Assembly (NCBI RefSeq): GCF_009796285.1
Contig: NZ_CP047020.1
Span: 8,928,001-8,992,000, forward strand
Direction of reading: 5' to 3'
Origin: Streptomyces broussonetiae
GTDB taxonomy: Bacteria > Actinomycetota > Actinomycetes > Streptomycetales > Streptomycetaceae
Length of the DNA stretch: 64,000 nucleotides
The notes beneath the pieces are model-generated. The model did not search any database. It was not told where the DNA came from and saw only the letters and a list, made by a program, of their open reading frames with translations. A program made the position numbers and the translations under genes. This document shows positions 32,563 through 40,821 of this stretch, piece by piece (the first letter of the stretch is position 1; each line of letters opens with the position of its first letter).

Positions 32563-33198
32563 ATGTCCTTCCGCCATTACCTGTACGTCAGCGATGCCAA
32601 AGTCGACATGCTGCTGTCCCGGATCGCCCCCGAGTCGGCCCTCATGGGGACCGCCGGGACGAGTCCCGACCCGACGGCGGTCGAGGCCGGGCGCCACGTG
32701 CACGACGGCGCTGCGGACCGGTTCGCACGCCTGCAGCGCGTGCTGCGGCACCTGGGGGACCGCGGTGACCTCGGGGAGGTGGACGGTCCTGCGCCGTATG
32801 TGCACGGAGTGCTGCCGATGCAGTGGGGCCCCGTGGGTGACGGGGACACCGTGTACTTCGGCGGGTACAGCGACCGCACGATCGTCGGGCTGGGCGGCTC
32901 GACCGGCCATGTCCTGAGCGCGGCCCGGGCCGAGACGCAGCCCGCGCACCGGCCGGCCGGTTCCCTCATGCCCGCCCTGCTGCACCAACTGGCCGAACTG
33001 GCCGCCGAGGACACCGTCGGCCCGGACGCCTTGGGCACCGTCGTGCGGGCCAACTCCGCACTGCGCGGCCCGGCGCGGCGATTGGAGTTCGTCGCCCAGC
33101 GAATCCTCCACGGGCCGTGTCCCTACCCGGAGTTGTATCCCGTGGAGGAGAGAACGGTCCTGCTGGGCAGCCCCCTCTATGTCGCCCTTGCCGAATGA
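32563..33198 (+). CDS. DUF7019-family protein
   Basis: A 211-residue protein with the typical N-terminus of a small actinobacterial family annotated DUF7019: FRHYLYVSDAKVDMLLSRIA. Further conserved-looking pieces are WGPVGDGDTVYFGGYSDRTI and VGLGGSTGHVLSAA in the centre and the end ERTVLLGSPLYVALAE. No signal or membrane segment, so cytoplasmic. Function unknown; the YLYVSD-KVDM start is found in proteins from many Streptomyces and is the basis of the call. ATG 32563 was chosen since the family starts there; GAGGGG lies about 6 bases upstream. Neighbours are relics and give no functional hint. Confidence 0.8.
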   Translation: MSFRHYLYVSDAKVDMLLSRIAPESALMGTAGTSPDPTAVEAGRHVHDGAADRFARLQRVLRHLGDRGDLGEVDGPAPYVHGVLPMQWGPVGDGDTVYFGGYSDRTIVGLGGSTGHVLSAARAETQPAHRPAGSLMPALLHQLAELAAEDTVGPDALGTVVRANSALRGPARRLEFVAQRILHGPCPYPELYPVEERTVLLGSPLYVALAE

Positions 33199-33409
33199 CG
33201 CGGCAGGCCGCGCGGCGCCGCGGCGGCCCCGGACAGGCCTGTCGAGGCGGCGAGGGGCACCCTGCGTACCCTGCGCACGCGGCGCATCGACCTGTCGGTC
33301 CGCAACGACGACGCCCAGGGGACTCGAAGTCACCGTGTCCACACGCACCGACCGGCGAACGGCCACCACCGAGGCCAACTGCCCTGCCCGTAGCGGTAGT
33401 CTCCGCCCC

Positions 33410-33583
33410 GTGGACGATCCCGCTGCCACCGGCCCGCTCGAGGTGCTCGCCGTGTTCGGGGCACCGCTCCACGTGCATGTGCATCCCGACGTGGTCGGCG
33501 CCGTGCAGGTCTGGGCGGCGCCGGGCGTCCCGCTGGAGCGGACCGCGAAGACACTGGCCTTCGTCACGCCCGAGCCCGCATGA
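33410..33583 (+). CDS. Small uncharacterised protein, 57 aa
   Basis: GTG 33410 follows a TAGTCT hexamer (33397-33402) by seven bases, a leaderless start of the type common in this window. The product (PLEVLAVFGAPLHVHVHPDV, then VGAVQVWAAPGVPLERTAKT) is a compact, moderately hydrophobic sheet-like peptide with a His-Val repeat. I do not recognise it. It may be a real small gene or the tail of a lost one. Confidence 0.45.
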   Translation: MDDPAATGPLEVLAVFGAPLHVHVHPDVVGAVQVWAAPGVPLERTAKTLAFVTPEPA

Positions 33584-33785
33584 CCCTCACCTTCCCCCGC
33601 GACCGCCGGGCGACCGCGGATCCGGCACCCGGCCGACCGGCCCACCTCCGCAGCACACCGGTTCAGTCACCGCGGACTCAACCGTCCCTCCCACCGCAGG
33701 AGCTGGAGACCGCGGTGCGCCGGACGCGGAGGCATCCGATACTGACGCCGGTGTGCGGGCCTGCCGGCGGATGCGGGGAGCAAGG

Positions 33786-33895
33786 ATGAGGGACGACGAC
33801 TGTGTCTTCTGCATGATCGGGGGCGGCGAGACCGACGCGGATCTGGTCTCCCACCGCTGCGACAACGTCTTCGTCATCCCCGCGCTCCCACCACA
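33786..33895 (+). pseudogene. HIT-family protein N-terminal relic
   Basis: ATG 33786 opens DDDCVFCMIGGGETDADLVS and HRCDNVFVIPALPP. The C-x2-C near the start followed by VFVIPALP-P matches the beginning of HIT hydrolases, but the sequence then passes abruptly into another gene, without the HxHxH catalytic motif. Confidence 0.65.
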
Positions 33896-34407
33896 CCGCC
33901 GCCCGCGACGGTCCCGGGTGCCGTACCGCCGGTGCCGCTCCTGGTGGCCGCCGTGGGGCCGCAGGCCCTGCGGGTCGCCGGCGAGCTGGCCGACGGCATC
34001 CTTCCGCTGCTGGCCGGCCCGCGTGCCCAGGCCGGGCACATCGTCCCCGCCGTCACCGCCGCGGCCGAGGCGGCGGGCCGGCCGGCGCCCCGGGTCGTGG
34101 CCTTCGTCCCCGGCGTGGTGACCGCCGACACCGAGGCGGTACGGGAGCGGGCGGCCGAGGAGCTGTCCCTCTACGAGGAGCTGTCCCTCTACGAGGGGTT
34201 TCCCTCCTGTCAGCGCGTCATCGAGCTGTCCGGCGGCACCCGGGCCGCCGACCTGGCCGCCATCGGCGATGAGGGGACCGTCGCCGCGCAGGGCGCCGCT
34301 ACCGGGAGGCCGGAGCGACGGAGGTGGCGTTCGTCGCGACGGACCTGGGCGGCGAGGCGGACCGGCGCCGCACCTGGCAGCTGCTCGGCGAGCCGGCGAA
34401 GGACTGA
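33896..34407 (+). pseudogene. F420-dependent LLM-class oxidoreductase C-terminal relic
   Basis: From about 33896 the plus strand encodes the second half of a luciferase-like monooxygenase: PPVPLLVAAVGPQALRVAGE, LADGILPLLAGPRAQ, PRVVAFVPGVVTADTEAVRE. Near 34140-34195 an exact 18-bp duplication gives ELSLYEELSLYEG. Around 34290 the frame shifts, after which YREAGATEVAFVATDLGGEA and WQLLGEPAKD end at 34407, the normal family end. The N-terminal half and cofactor site are missing, replaced by the HIT fragment. Inactive by inspection. Confidence 0.75.
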
Positions 34408-34461
34408 AGGGGCGGCGGATCGGTGGATCGGAGGCCGCGCCGACACTCGCCGACACCGGAC

Positions 34462-34490
34462 TATGCATGGCCATGCGTAATAGTGCATAC
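34462..34490. promoter_or_regulatory. ARG-box-like palindromes and leaderless promoter of argG
   Basis: An 18-bp palindrome, TATGCATGGCCATGCGTA (34462-34479), with one mismatched pair, overlaps a second partial dyad ATGCG-N5-TGCAT (34473-34489). TGCAT half-sites are typical of ArgR boxes. A CATACT hexamer (34486-34491) six bases before ATG 34498 is a likely -10, so bound ArgR would cover the promoter. Confidence 0.75.
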
Positions 34491-34497
34491 TCTTCCT

Positions 34498-35949
34498 ATG
34501 TCCAAGGTCCTCACCTCCCTTCCGGTCGGCGAGCGCGTCGGCATCGCCTTCTCCGGCGGCCTCGACACGTCGGTCGCCGTCGCGTGGATGCGCGACAAGG
34601 GTGCCGTCCCGTGCACCTACACCGCCGACATCGGCCAGTACGACGAGCCCGACATCGCCTCGGTGCCGAGCCGTGCGGCGACCTACGGTGCCGAGATCGC
34701 GCGCCTGGTCGACTGCCGCGCGGCCCTGGTCGAGGAGGGGCTGGCCGCCCTTGCGTGCGGCGCGTTCCACGTCCGCTCGGGCGGGCGTGCCTACTTCAAC
34801 ACCACGCCCCTCGGCCGCGCCGTCACCGGCACCCTGCTGGTGCGGGCGATGCTCGAGGACGACGTGCAGATCTGGGGCGACGGCTCCACCTTCAAGGGCA
34901 ACGACATCGAGCGGTTCTACCGCTACGGCCTGCTGGCCAACCCGCATCTGCGGATCTACAAGCCCTGGCTGGACGCGGACTTCGTGACCGAGCTGGGCGG
35001 CCGCAAGGAGATGTCGGAGTGGCTGCTCACGCACGGTCTGCCCTACCGCGACAGCACGGAGAAGGCGTACTCGACGGACGCCAACATCTGGGGCGCGACG
35101 CACGAGGCGAAGACCCTGGAGCACCTGGACAACGGCGTGGAGACCGTTGAGCCGATCATGGGCGTGCGGTTCTGGGACCCGACCGTCGAGATCCTCGCCG
35201 AGGACGTGACGATCGGCTTCGAGCAGGGCCGGCCCGTGACGGTCAACGGCAAGGAGTTCGCCTCGCCGGTCGAGCTGGTCATGGAGGCCAACGCCATCGG
35301 CGGCCGGCACGGTCTCGGCATGTCGGACCAGATCGAGAACCGGATCATCGAGGCCAAGAGCCGCGGCATCTACGAAGCCCCCGGCATGGCCCTGCTGCAC
35401 GCGGCCTACGAGCGCCTGGTCAACGCGATCCACAACGAGGACACCCTCGCCCAGTACCACAACGAGGGCCGCAAGCTCGGCCGCCTCATGTACGAGGGCC
35501 GCTGGCTGGACCCGCAGGCGCTGATGATCCGCGAGTCGCTGCAGCGCTGGGTCGGCGCCGCCGTCACCGGCGAGGTGACCCTGCGGCTGCGGCGCGGCGA
35601 GGACTACTCGATCCTGGACACCACGGGCCCGGCGTTCAGCTACCACCCGGACAAGCTGTCCATGGAGCGGACCGAGGACTCCGCGTTCGGCCCGTCCGAC
35701 CGCATCGGCCAGCTCACCATGCGCAACCTCGACATCGCCGACTCCCGCGCCCGCCTGGAGCAGTACGCGGGCCTGGGCATGGTCGGCAGCGAACACCCGG
35801 CGCTGATCGGCGCGGCCCAGGCCGCCTCGACCGGTCTGATCGGCGCGATGGCCCACGGCGGCGCCGAGGCGATCGCCTCGCGCGGCGAAGCCCCGGAGGA
35901 GGAGGACGTGCTGCTCGACCGCGCCGCCATGGAGGCCGGCACGGACTGA
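34498..35949 (+). CDS. argG: Argininosuccinate synthase, long form
   Basis: A 483-residue enzyme that joins citrulline and aspartate with ATP in arginine synthesis. The ATP-pyrophosphatase P-loop is AFSGGLDTSVAVAWM (residues 16-30); further family blocks are YTADIGQYDEPDIASV, GDGSTFKGNDIERFYRYGLL and DANIWGATHEAKTLE. It is of the longer type-2 class (about 445-485 residues, E. coli-like) rather than the 400-residue class usual in actinobacterial arginine operons; Streptomyces genomes often carry both. It is not linked to other arg genes here. The start ATG 34498 follows the -10 by six bases and is leaderless. The palindrome upstream points to ArgR control. Confidence 0.95.
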   Translation: MSKVLTSLPVGERVGIAFSGGLDTSVAVAWMRDKGAVPCTYTADIGQYDEPDIASVPSRAATYGAEIARLVDCRAALVEEGLAALACGAFHVRSGGRAYFNTTPLGRAVTGTLLVRAMLEDDVQIWGDGSTFKGNDIERFYRYGLLANPHLRIYKPWLDADFVTELGGRKEMSEWLLTHGLPYRDSTEKAYSTDANIWGATHEAKTLEHLDNGVETVEPIMGVRFWDPTVEILAEDVTIGFEQGRPVTVNGKEFASPVELVMEANAIGGRHGLGMSDQIENRIIEAKSRGIYEAPGMALLHAAYERLVNAIHNEDTLAQYHNEGRKLGRLMYEGRWLDPQALMIRESLQRWVGAAVTGEVTLRLRRGEDYSILDTTGPAFSYHPDKLSMERTEDSAFGPSDRIGQLTMRNLDIADSRARLEQYAGLGMVGSEHPALIGAAQAASTGLIGAMAHGGAEAIASRGEAPEEEDVLLDRAAMEAGTD

Positions 35950-35978
35950 CCCCGCTCAGCGGTCCTCGCTCCACCACC

Positions 35979-36013
35979 GCGGGCCCCGTCGGTTCACCAC
36001 CGGCGGGGCCCGC
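35979..36013 (+). terminator. Terminator hairpin after argG
   Basis: Perfect 10-bp inverted repeat GCGGGCCCCG (35979-35988) and complement at 36004-36013, 15-base loop, 30 bases past the argG stop. Confidence 0.7.
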
Positions 36014-36103
36014 TGCCGTGGCCGGCACGGCGACGGCCGTACGTCACCCGACGCGCCGGAACCGCAGCGCGGAAACGGCCCGCCCGGCTGGCATGCTCAC
36101 AGG

Positions 36104-36841
36104 GTGGACCATGATCTGATCTCCCGCCTCGCCCATGCCGACCACCCGATCGCGGCCCCCGTCTCCGACGACTCCGTGCACCGGCTGCTGCGGCGCGGCA
36201 TCCACCGCGCCGACGCCCGCCTCCTCGACCTCGGCTGCGGAACCGCTGAGTGGCTGGTGCGCGCCCTGAGCGCCTATCCGGGTGTGCGTGCCGACGGAGT
36301 GGACCTCTCCGAGGGCGCCCTGGCAAGGGCCGGTGAACGTGCCGCGCAGCTCGCCGTACAGGACCGTCTCACCCTGCACCGGAAGGACGCCGCGGTCTTC
36401 CGCTCCGCGCACTCCTACGACCTGGTGCTCAGCGTGGGTGCGACACACGCCTTCGGCGGGCTGCTGCCCACCCTGGCGGCGGTGCGCCCCCTGCTGGCTC
36501 CCGGCGGCCGTGTCCTGGTCGGCGAGGGCATCTGGGAGCGCGAACCCAGCCAGGAGGCGATCAAGATGCTCGGCGAATTCGCCGACCTGCGCACGACCGT
36601 GGACCGGGTCGCCGCCGACGGCTGGACCCCCGTCCACGGACATGTGAGCACACGTCAGGAGCTGGACGACTACGAGTGGTCCTGGACCGGATCACTGGCC
36701 TCGTGGGCCCTCGACCACCCGGACGACCCGGATGCCGAGGAGGCGCTCTCGACAGCCGCGGAACACCGCGATGAGTGGCTCCGCGTCTACCGCGACGCCT
36801 TCGGCTTCGCCTGTCTCGTGCTGCGCCGGACGGCCGACTGA
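36104..36841 (+). CDS. Class I SAM-dependent methyltransferase
   Basis: A 245-residue methyltransferase. Motif I is LLDLGCGTAEWLVRAL (about residues 40-55), followed by the acidic end of strand 2 (ADGVDLSEGALARA), the D of motif II region HRKDAAVF, and LVLSVGATHAFGG. GGRVLVGEGIWEREP is the post-II strand. The fold is the Rossmann type; the substrate is unknown. GTG 36104 fits the family start. It lies between argG and a GlxA-type regulator in the same direction but with its own 154-base leader after the argG hairpin. Confidence 0.92.
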   Translation: MDHDLISRLAHADHPIAAPVSDDSVHRLLRRGIHRADARLLDLGCGTAEWLVRALSAYPGVRADGVDLSEGALARAGERAAQLAVQDRLTLHRKDAAVFRSAHSYDLVLSVGATHAFGGLLPTLAAVRPLLAPGGRVLVGEGIWEREPSQEAIKMLGEFADLRTTVDRVAADGWTPVHGHVSTRQELDDYEWSWTGSLASWALDHPDDPDAEEALSTAAEHRDEWLRVYRDAFGFACLVLRRTAD

Positions 36842-36895
36842 CCCCACCCGGATGCGGCGACCGACCGCGCCCGCACCTCTCGTACCCTGGTCGCC

Positions 36896-37852
36896 GTGCC
36901 CGCATCCCGCCTGCATCGCGTCGCCGTCCTCGTCCTCGACGGTGCGAAGCCGCTCGACGTCGGCATCCCCGCGCAGGTCTTCACGACCCGGGCCAGCATG
37001 CCGTACGAGGTGCGGGTCTGCGGCGCGGCGCCCGGGCTCGTGACCGGCGGCGACGGCCTGTCGTACCACGTCGCCCACGGCCTGGACGCCCTCGCCTGGG
37101 CCGACATCGTCTTCATCCCCGGCTACCGCTCCCCGGACCGCGACGACCCGCCGCGGATCGTGCTCGACGCGCTGCTTGCCGCCCACGCGCGCGGGGCGCG
37201 GCTCGCCGCCATCTCCACGGGCGCCTTCGCCCTCGCAGCCACCGGCCTCCTCGACGGCAGACGCGCGACGACGCACTGGCACTACACAGGGGCGCTCGCG
37301 GCCAAGCACCCGCTGATCCAGGTGGACGAGAACGTGCTCTTCGTCGACGAGGGCAGCGTGCTGACCTCGGCCGGCGCCGCCTCCGGCATCGACCTGTGCC
37401 TGCACATCCTCCGTGGTGACCTCGGTGTCGCCGCGTCGAACCACGCCGCCCGGCGTCTGGTCGCCGCCCCCTACCGCAGCGGCGGCCAGGCCCAGTACGT
37501 GCCGCGCAGCGTGCCCGAACCGCTTGGTGAACGGTTCGCCGCGACCCGCGAGTGGGCCCTGCACCGGCTGGGCGAACGCCTCACCCTCGCCATGCTCGCC
37601 CGGCACGCGGCGGTCTCGCCGCGCACGTTCTCCCGGCGCTTCGTCGAGGACACCGGATACACGCCGATGCAGTGGGTCATGCGCGCCCGCGTCGACCTGG
37701 CGCGCGAGCTGCTGGAGCGCTCGGAGCGCAGCGTCGAGCAGATCGCCGTCGACGTCGGCCTCGGCACCGGCGCGAACCTGCGGATGCACTTCCAGCAGAT
37801 TCTCGGAACCACCCCGAGCGAGTACCGGCGCACCTTCACCCGGGGCGAGTAG
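36896..37852 (+). CDS. GlxA-family AraC-type transcriptional regulator
   Basis: A 318-residue regulator with an N-terminal DJ-1/PfpI-like domain (VAVLVLDGAKPLDVGIPAQV, residues 9-28, and LAAISTGAFALAATGLLDGR, where the nucleophile Cys of DJ-1 is replaced by Thr) and a C-terminal AraC double HTH (LAMLARHAAVSPRTFSRRFV, VEQIAVDVGLGTGANLRMHF). Such proteins activate catabolic or stress genes. GTG 36896 follows a TACCCT hexamer by seven bases. The GAPDH gene starts 117 bases downstream in the same direction and may be its target. Confidence 0.93.
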   Translation: MPASRLHRVAVLVLDGAKPLDVGIPAQVFTTRASMPYEVRVCGAAPGLVTGGDGLSYHVAHGLDALAWADIVFIPGYRSPDRDDPPRIVLDALLAAHARGARLAAISTGAFALAATGLLDGRRATTHWHYTGALAAKHPLIQVDENVLFVDEGSVLTSAGAASGIDLCLHILRGDLGVAASNHAARRLVAAPYRSGGQAQYVPRSVPEPLGERFAATREWALHRLGERLTLAMLARHAAVSPRTFSRRFVEDTGYTPMQWVMRARVDLARELLERSERSVEQIAVDVGLGTGANLRMHFQQILGTTPSEYRRTFTRGE

Positions 37853-37969
37853 CGCCACAGCGCATGGCGCGATCCTTGCGAACCATGGCGCTGCGGACAC
37901 GGTCACGGCCGGACACGGTACGCGACGCTGGTGGTGCCCCACACTGAACACCCCGGAGGGACACCACCC

Positions 37970-38968
37970 GTGACGCGCATCGCCATCAACGGATTCGGCC
38001 GCATCGGACGCAACGTGCTGCGCGCGTTGCTGGAACGCGACAGCGGCCTCGAGATCGTCGCCGTCAACGACCTCGCCGAGCCCGCCACGCTGGCCCGGCT
38101 CCTCGCCTACGACAGCACGGCCGGCCGGCTCGGCCGTCCCGTGAACGCCGACGGGGACGACCTCGTCGTGGACGGCCGCCGGATCAGGGTGCTCGCCGAG
38201 CGCGACCCGGCGCGGCTGCCGTGGGCCGAACTCGGCGTGGAGATCGTGCTGGAGGCCACCGGCCGCTTCACCTCGGCCAAGGCCGCCCGCGCCCACCTCG
38301 ACGCGGGCGCCCGCAAGGTGCTCGTGAGCGCCCCCTCGGACGGCGCCGACGTCACCCTGGCCTTCGGGGTCAACACCGACGCCTACGACCCGGCCCTGCA
38401 CACGGTCGTCTCGAACGCCTCCTGCACCACCAACGCGCTTGCGCCCCTCGCCGCGGTACTGGACGAACTCGCCGGCATCGAGCACGGGTTCATGACGACG
38501 GTGCACGCGTACACCCAGGAACAGAACCTCCAGGACGGCCCGCACCGCGACGCCCGCCGCGCCCGCGCCGCGGCGGTCAACATCGTGCCGACCACGACGG
38601 GCGCCGCCAAGGCCATCGGTCATGTGTTGCCGAACCTCGACGGCAAGCTGTCCGGCGACTCCATCCGGGTGCCCGTGCCGGTGGGTTCGATCGTGGAACT
38701 CAACACCACCGTCGGCCGGGACGTGACCCGCGACGAGGTACTGGAGGCCTACCGCACCGCAGCCCAGGGGCCGTTGGCCGGCGTCCTCGAGTACTCGGAC
38801 GACCCGCTCGTGTCGTCCGACATCACGGGCAACCCCGCCTCCTCCATCTTCGACTCGGCCCTCACCCGCGTCGACGGCCGGCGCATCAAGGTGGTCGCCT
38901 GGTACGACAACGAGTGGGGCTTCTCGAACCGGGTGATCGACACCCTCGAACTCCTCGCCGCCGGCTGA
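37970..38968 (+). CDS. gap: Glyceraldehyde-3-phosphate dehydrogenase (type I)
   Basis: A 332-residue glycolytic enzyme converting glyceraldehyde 3-phosphate to 1,3-bisphosphoglycerate. The NAD-binding start is RIAINGFGRIGRNVLRALLE; the catalytic Cys is in SNASCTTNALAPL, the general-base His in TTVHAYTQEQ, and the end has WYDNEWGFSNRVIDTLELL. GTG 37970 has GGAGG ten bases upstream. Streptomyces usually has two or more gap paralogues; this one is not next to pgk or tpi and lies directly after a GlxA/AraC regulator, so it may be the conditionally expressed copy. It converges with the TauE gene, 25 bases apart. Confidence 0.95.
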   Translation: MTRIAINGFGRIGRNVLRALLERDSGLEIVAVNDLAEPATLARLLAYDSTAGRLGRPVNADGDDLVVDGRRIRVLAERDPARLPWAELGVEIVLEATGRFTSAKAARAHLDAGARKVLVSAPSDGADVTLAFGVNTDAYDPALHTVVSNASCTTNALAPLAAVLDELAGIEHGFMTTVHAYTQEQNLQDGPHRDARRARAAAVNIVPTTTGAAKAIGHVLPNLDGKLSGDSIRVPVPVGSIVELNTTVGRDVTRDEVLEAYRTAAQGPLAGVLEYSDDPLVSSDITGNPASSIFDSALTRVDGRRIKVVAWYDNEWGFSNRVIDTLELLAAG

Positions 38969-38993
38969 CCGATCGAGCGGCGCAACGGCCGCC

Positions 38994-39797
38994 TCAGCCC
39001 GTCAGCAGCATCGCGGCCTCCACGACGCCGAGCAGCGCGAGGTACCCCCAGGCGTGGGCGCGGTCGGGGATGCGCGGCGGCCGTCGGCGCAGGAGCGCGA
39101 TGACGGGCAGGGCGCCGAGGAGCAGCGCAGCCGCCGCGCGGACATCGACCAGGCCGACGAGCCGAAGGTACGTCCGCCCGGCGGCCACGCCCGCGGCGCC
39201 GTACAGGGAGAGCGCCGTGGCCGGCAGTGCTACGGCGAGGGTGAGCGGGTTGGCCAGCGCGGTCGCCACCCGCATCGGGTGACCGGCCCGGCGCAGCGCG
39301 GGGACGGTCATGACACTGCCGCCCACACCGAGGAACGCGGCCACCGCGCCGATCGGCACCCCGAGCACGGCCGGCAGCGGACGCCGCGCACCGCCGGCCG
39401 ACTGCGCCTGCGCACGCGGACGCAGGAACCCGGGGCGCAGCAGCAGGTCGGCGATGGTGAGGGCGACGTACGCCACGAACCCCCAGCGCGCGTCACCGGC
39501 CGGCACATGGCGGGTGGCGAGCGCACCGACCGTGCCGCCGGCCGCCAGCAGGAGCAGCAGCGCCCCGCTGCCGCGCAGCGCGGACAGCACACGGCGCGCA
39601 GTGACGGCCGTGGCGAACCCCGAGTTGACCAGCATGACCAGGGCCGAGGTGGCCGTGGCCACCCGGATCGCCTCCGCGCCGAGGGCGGCGTCCGCCCACA
39701 CCACGACCGGGACCGCGACGAACCCGCCGCCGAACCCGAACAACACGGTCGTCGCTCCGGTGAGCAGCCCGATTCCCAGCAGTGCCAGTATGTTCAC
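38994..39797 (-). CDS. TauE/SafE-family sulfite exporter-like membrane protein
   Basis: A 267-residue integral membrane protein with about eight hydrophobic segments. The internal repeats of the TauE/SafE family are visible: GLLTGATTVLFGFGGGFVAV near the start and PIGAVAAFLGVGGSVMTVPA in the centre, both with the G-F/V-G-G-G core and a following VP. Members export sulfite, sulfonates or other organic anions. GTG 39797 fits the first membrane segment; an upstream in-frame start would overlap the divergent regulator's promoter. The AraC-type gene at 39883 diverges from it with an 85-base gap and probably regulates it. Confidence 0.9.
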   Translation of the reverse strand: MNILALLGIGLLTGATTVLFGFGGGFVAVPVVVWADAALGAEAIRVATATSALVMLVNSGFATAVTARRVLSALRGSGALLLLLAAGGTVGALATRHVPAGDARWGFVAYVALTIADLLLRPGFLRPRAQAQSAGGARRPLPAVLGVPIGAVAAFLGVGGSVMTVPALRRAGHPMRVATALANPLTLAVALPATALSLYGAAGVAAGRTYLRLVGLVDVRAAAALLLGALPVIALLRRRPPRIPDRAHAWGYLALLGVVEAAMLLTG

Positions 39798-39882
39798 GCC
39801 AGCCACTTCACCAGCCGGACCGGGCTTCCCGCATGCGATGGTCGGCACCATTTCTTCGAGACCCGGCCATAGAGTGGACCGG

Positions 39883-40665
39883 GTGAAGAACGTCTCCCTG
39901 GCCGACTACGACCACGTCGACCGAGCCGTCCTGCCGATCGGCACCGACTACCCGCCCGGACAGCTGCTCGACTGGCACGAGCACCGGCGGGCACAGTTCC
40001 TCTACGGCGTCACCGGCGTCATGATCGTTGACACCCCCGAGGGCACCTGGACCGTGCCCCCCGAGCGGGCCGTGCTGATCCCGGCCACCACCCGGCACCG
40101 GGTCCGCATGGACGGCGTGAGCACCCGGAGCCTTTACGTCGAGCCGGACGCCGTGCCCTGGTGGCCCGCCACCTGCACGGTCGTGGACGTTCCGCCGCTG
40201 CTGCGCGAACTGCTCGTGGCCGCCGTCGAGTTCGAGGCCGACTACAGCCTTTCCGGCCGCGCGGGCTGCGTCGTCGCGCTCTTGCTGCACGAGATCGCGG
40301 CACGCGCCCCGCTCCCGTTCCACGTCGCGATCCCCGCTGCCCCCGACCTTGCGGTGATCTGCCGGGCCTATCTGGCCGCCCCGGACGCCGGCATCACCAA
40401 CGCCGACTGGGCCGCGCGGACGGCCATGAGCGAGCGGGCCTTCACCCGGCGATTTCGCGCGCAGACCGGCGAGAGCCCGGCGGCCTGGCGCACCCGGGCG
40501 CGCCTGCTCGCCGCGGTCCCGCTGCTGCGCACGGCATCGGTCACCGAGGTCTCCGGCCGCCTCGGCTACGCCTCTCCCGCCGCCCTGACCGCGGCCTTCA
40601 CCCGGGCCTTCGGCCTGCCGCCGTCCCGTTTCTCCACAACCCCCTTGGGCGCCGGGCCCTCCTGA
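39883..40665 (+). CDS. AraC-family transcriptional regulator with cupin domain
   Basis: A 260-residue regulator. Residues 10-85 are an AraC-type cupin sensor (LDWHEHRRAQFLYGVTGVMI, then ERAVLIPATTRHRVRMDG), and residues 170-255 hold the two HTHs (ADWAARTAMSERAFTRRFRA, VTEVSGRLGYASPAALTAAF). This compact class often controls a divergent transporter, here the TauE/SafE gene. GTG 39883 is taken as start; GTG 39874 in frame is also possible. A CATAGAG stretch at 39868 could be the -10 of a near-leaderless message. Confidence 0.92.
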   Translation: MKNVSLADYDHVDRAVLPIGTDYPPGQLLDWHEHRRAQFLYGVTGVMIVDTPEGTWTVPPERAVLIPATTRHRVRMDGVSTRSLYVEPDAVPWWPATCTVVDVPPLLRELLVAAVEFEADYSLSGRAGCVVALLLHEIAARAPLPFHVAIPAAPDLAVICRAYLAAPDAGITNADWAARTAMSERAFTRRFRAQTGESPAAWRTRARLLAAVPLLRTASVTEVSGRLGYASPAALTAAFTRAFGLPPSRFSTTPLGAGPS

Positions 40666-40821
40666 GGCGGGCCCGGTCCGAGAGCCGTCGCGGCCGGATC
40701 GGGGTGGGGGCGGGGGTCCGTCCAGCGGGATGCCGGCGTGCTGTGCAGGGCGGCGAGGACCCACAGGAAGAGCGTCAGCAGCGCAGGAACACCCCGGATG
40801 CGGGCGCGCCGGGACAGGGCG

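Noticed and set aside
36692..38623. A 643-codon minus-strand frame opposite the GlxA regulator and GAPDH
   Set aside because: Antisense to strongly recognised genes and without any family signal.
40666..40821. Small hydrophobic minus-strand peptide (ALLTLFLWVLAALHSTPAS) after the AraC gene
   Set aside because: No start codon with a ribosome site in frame, and it runs out of the desaturase region; could be chance.
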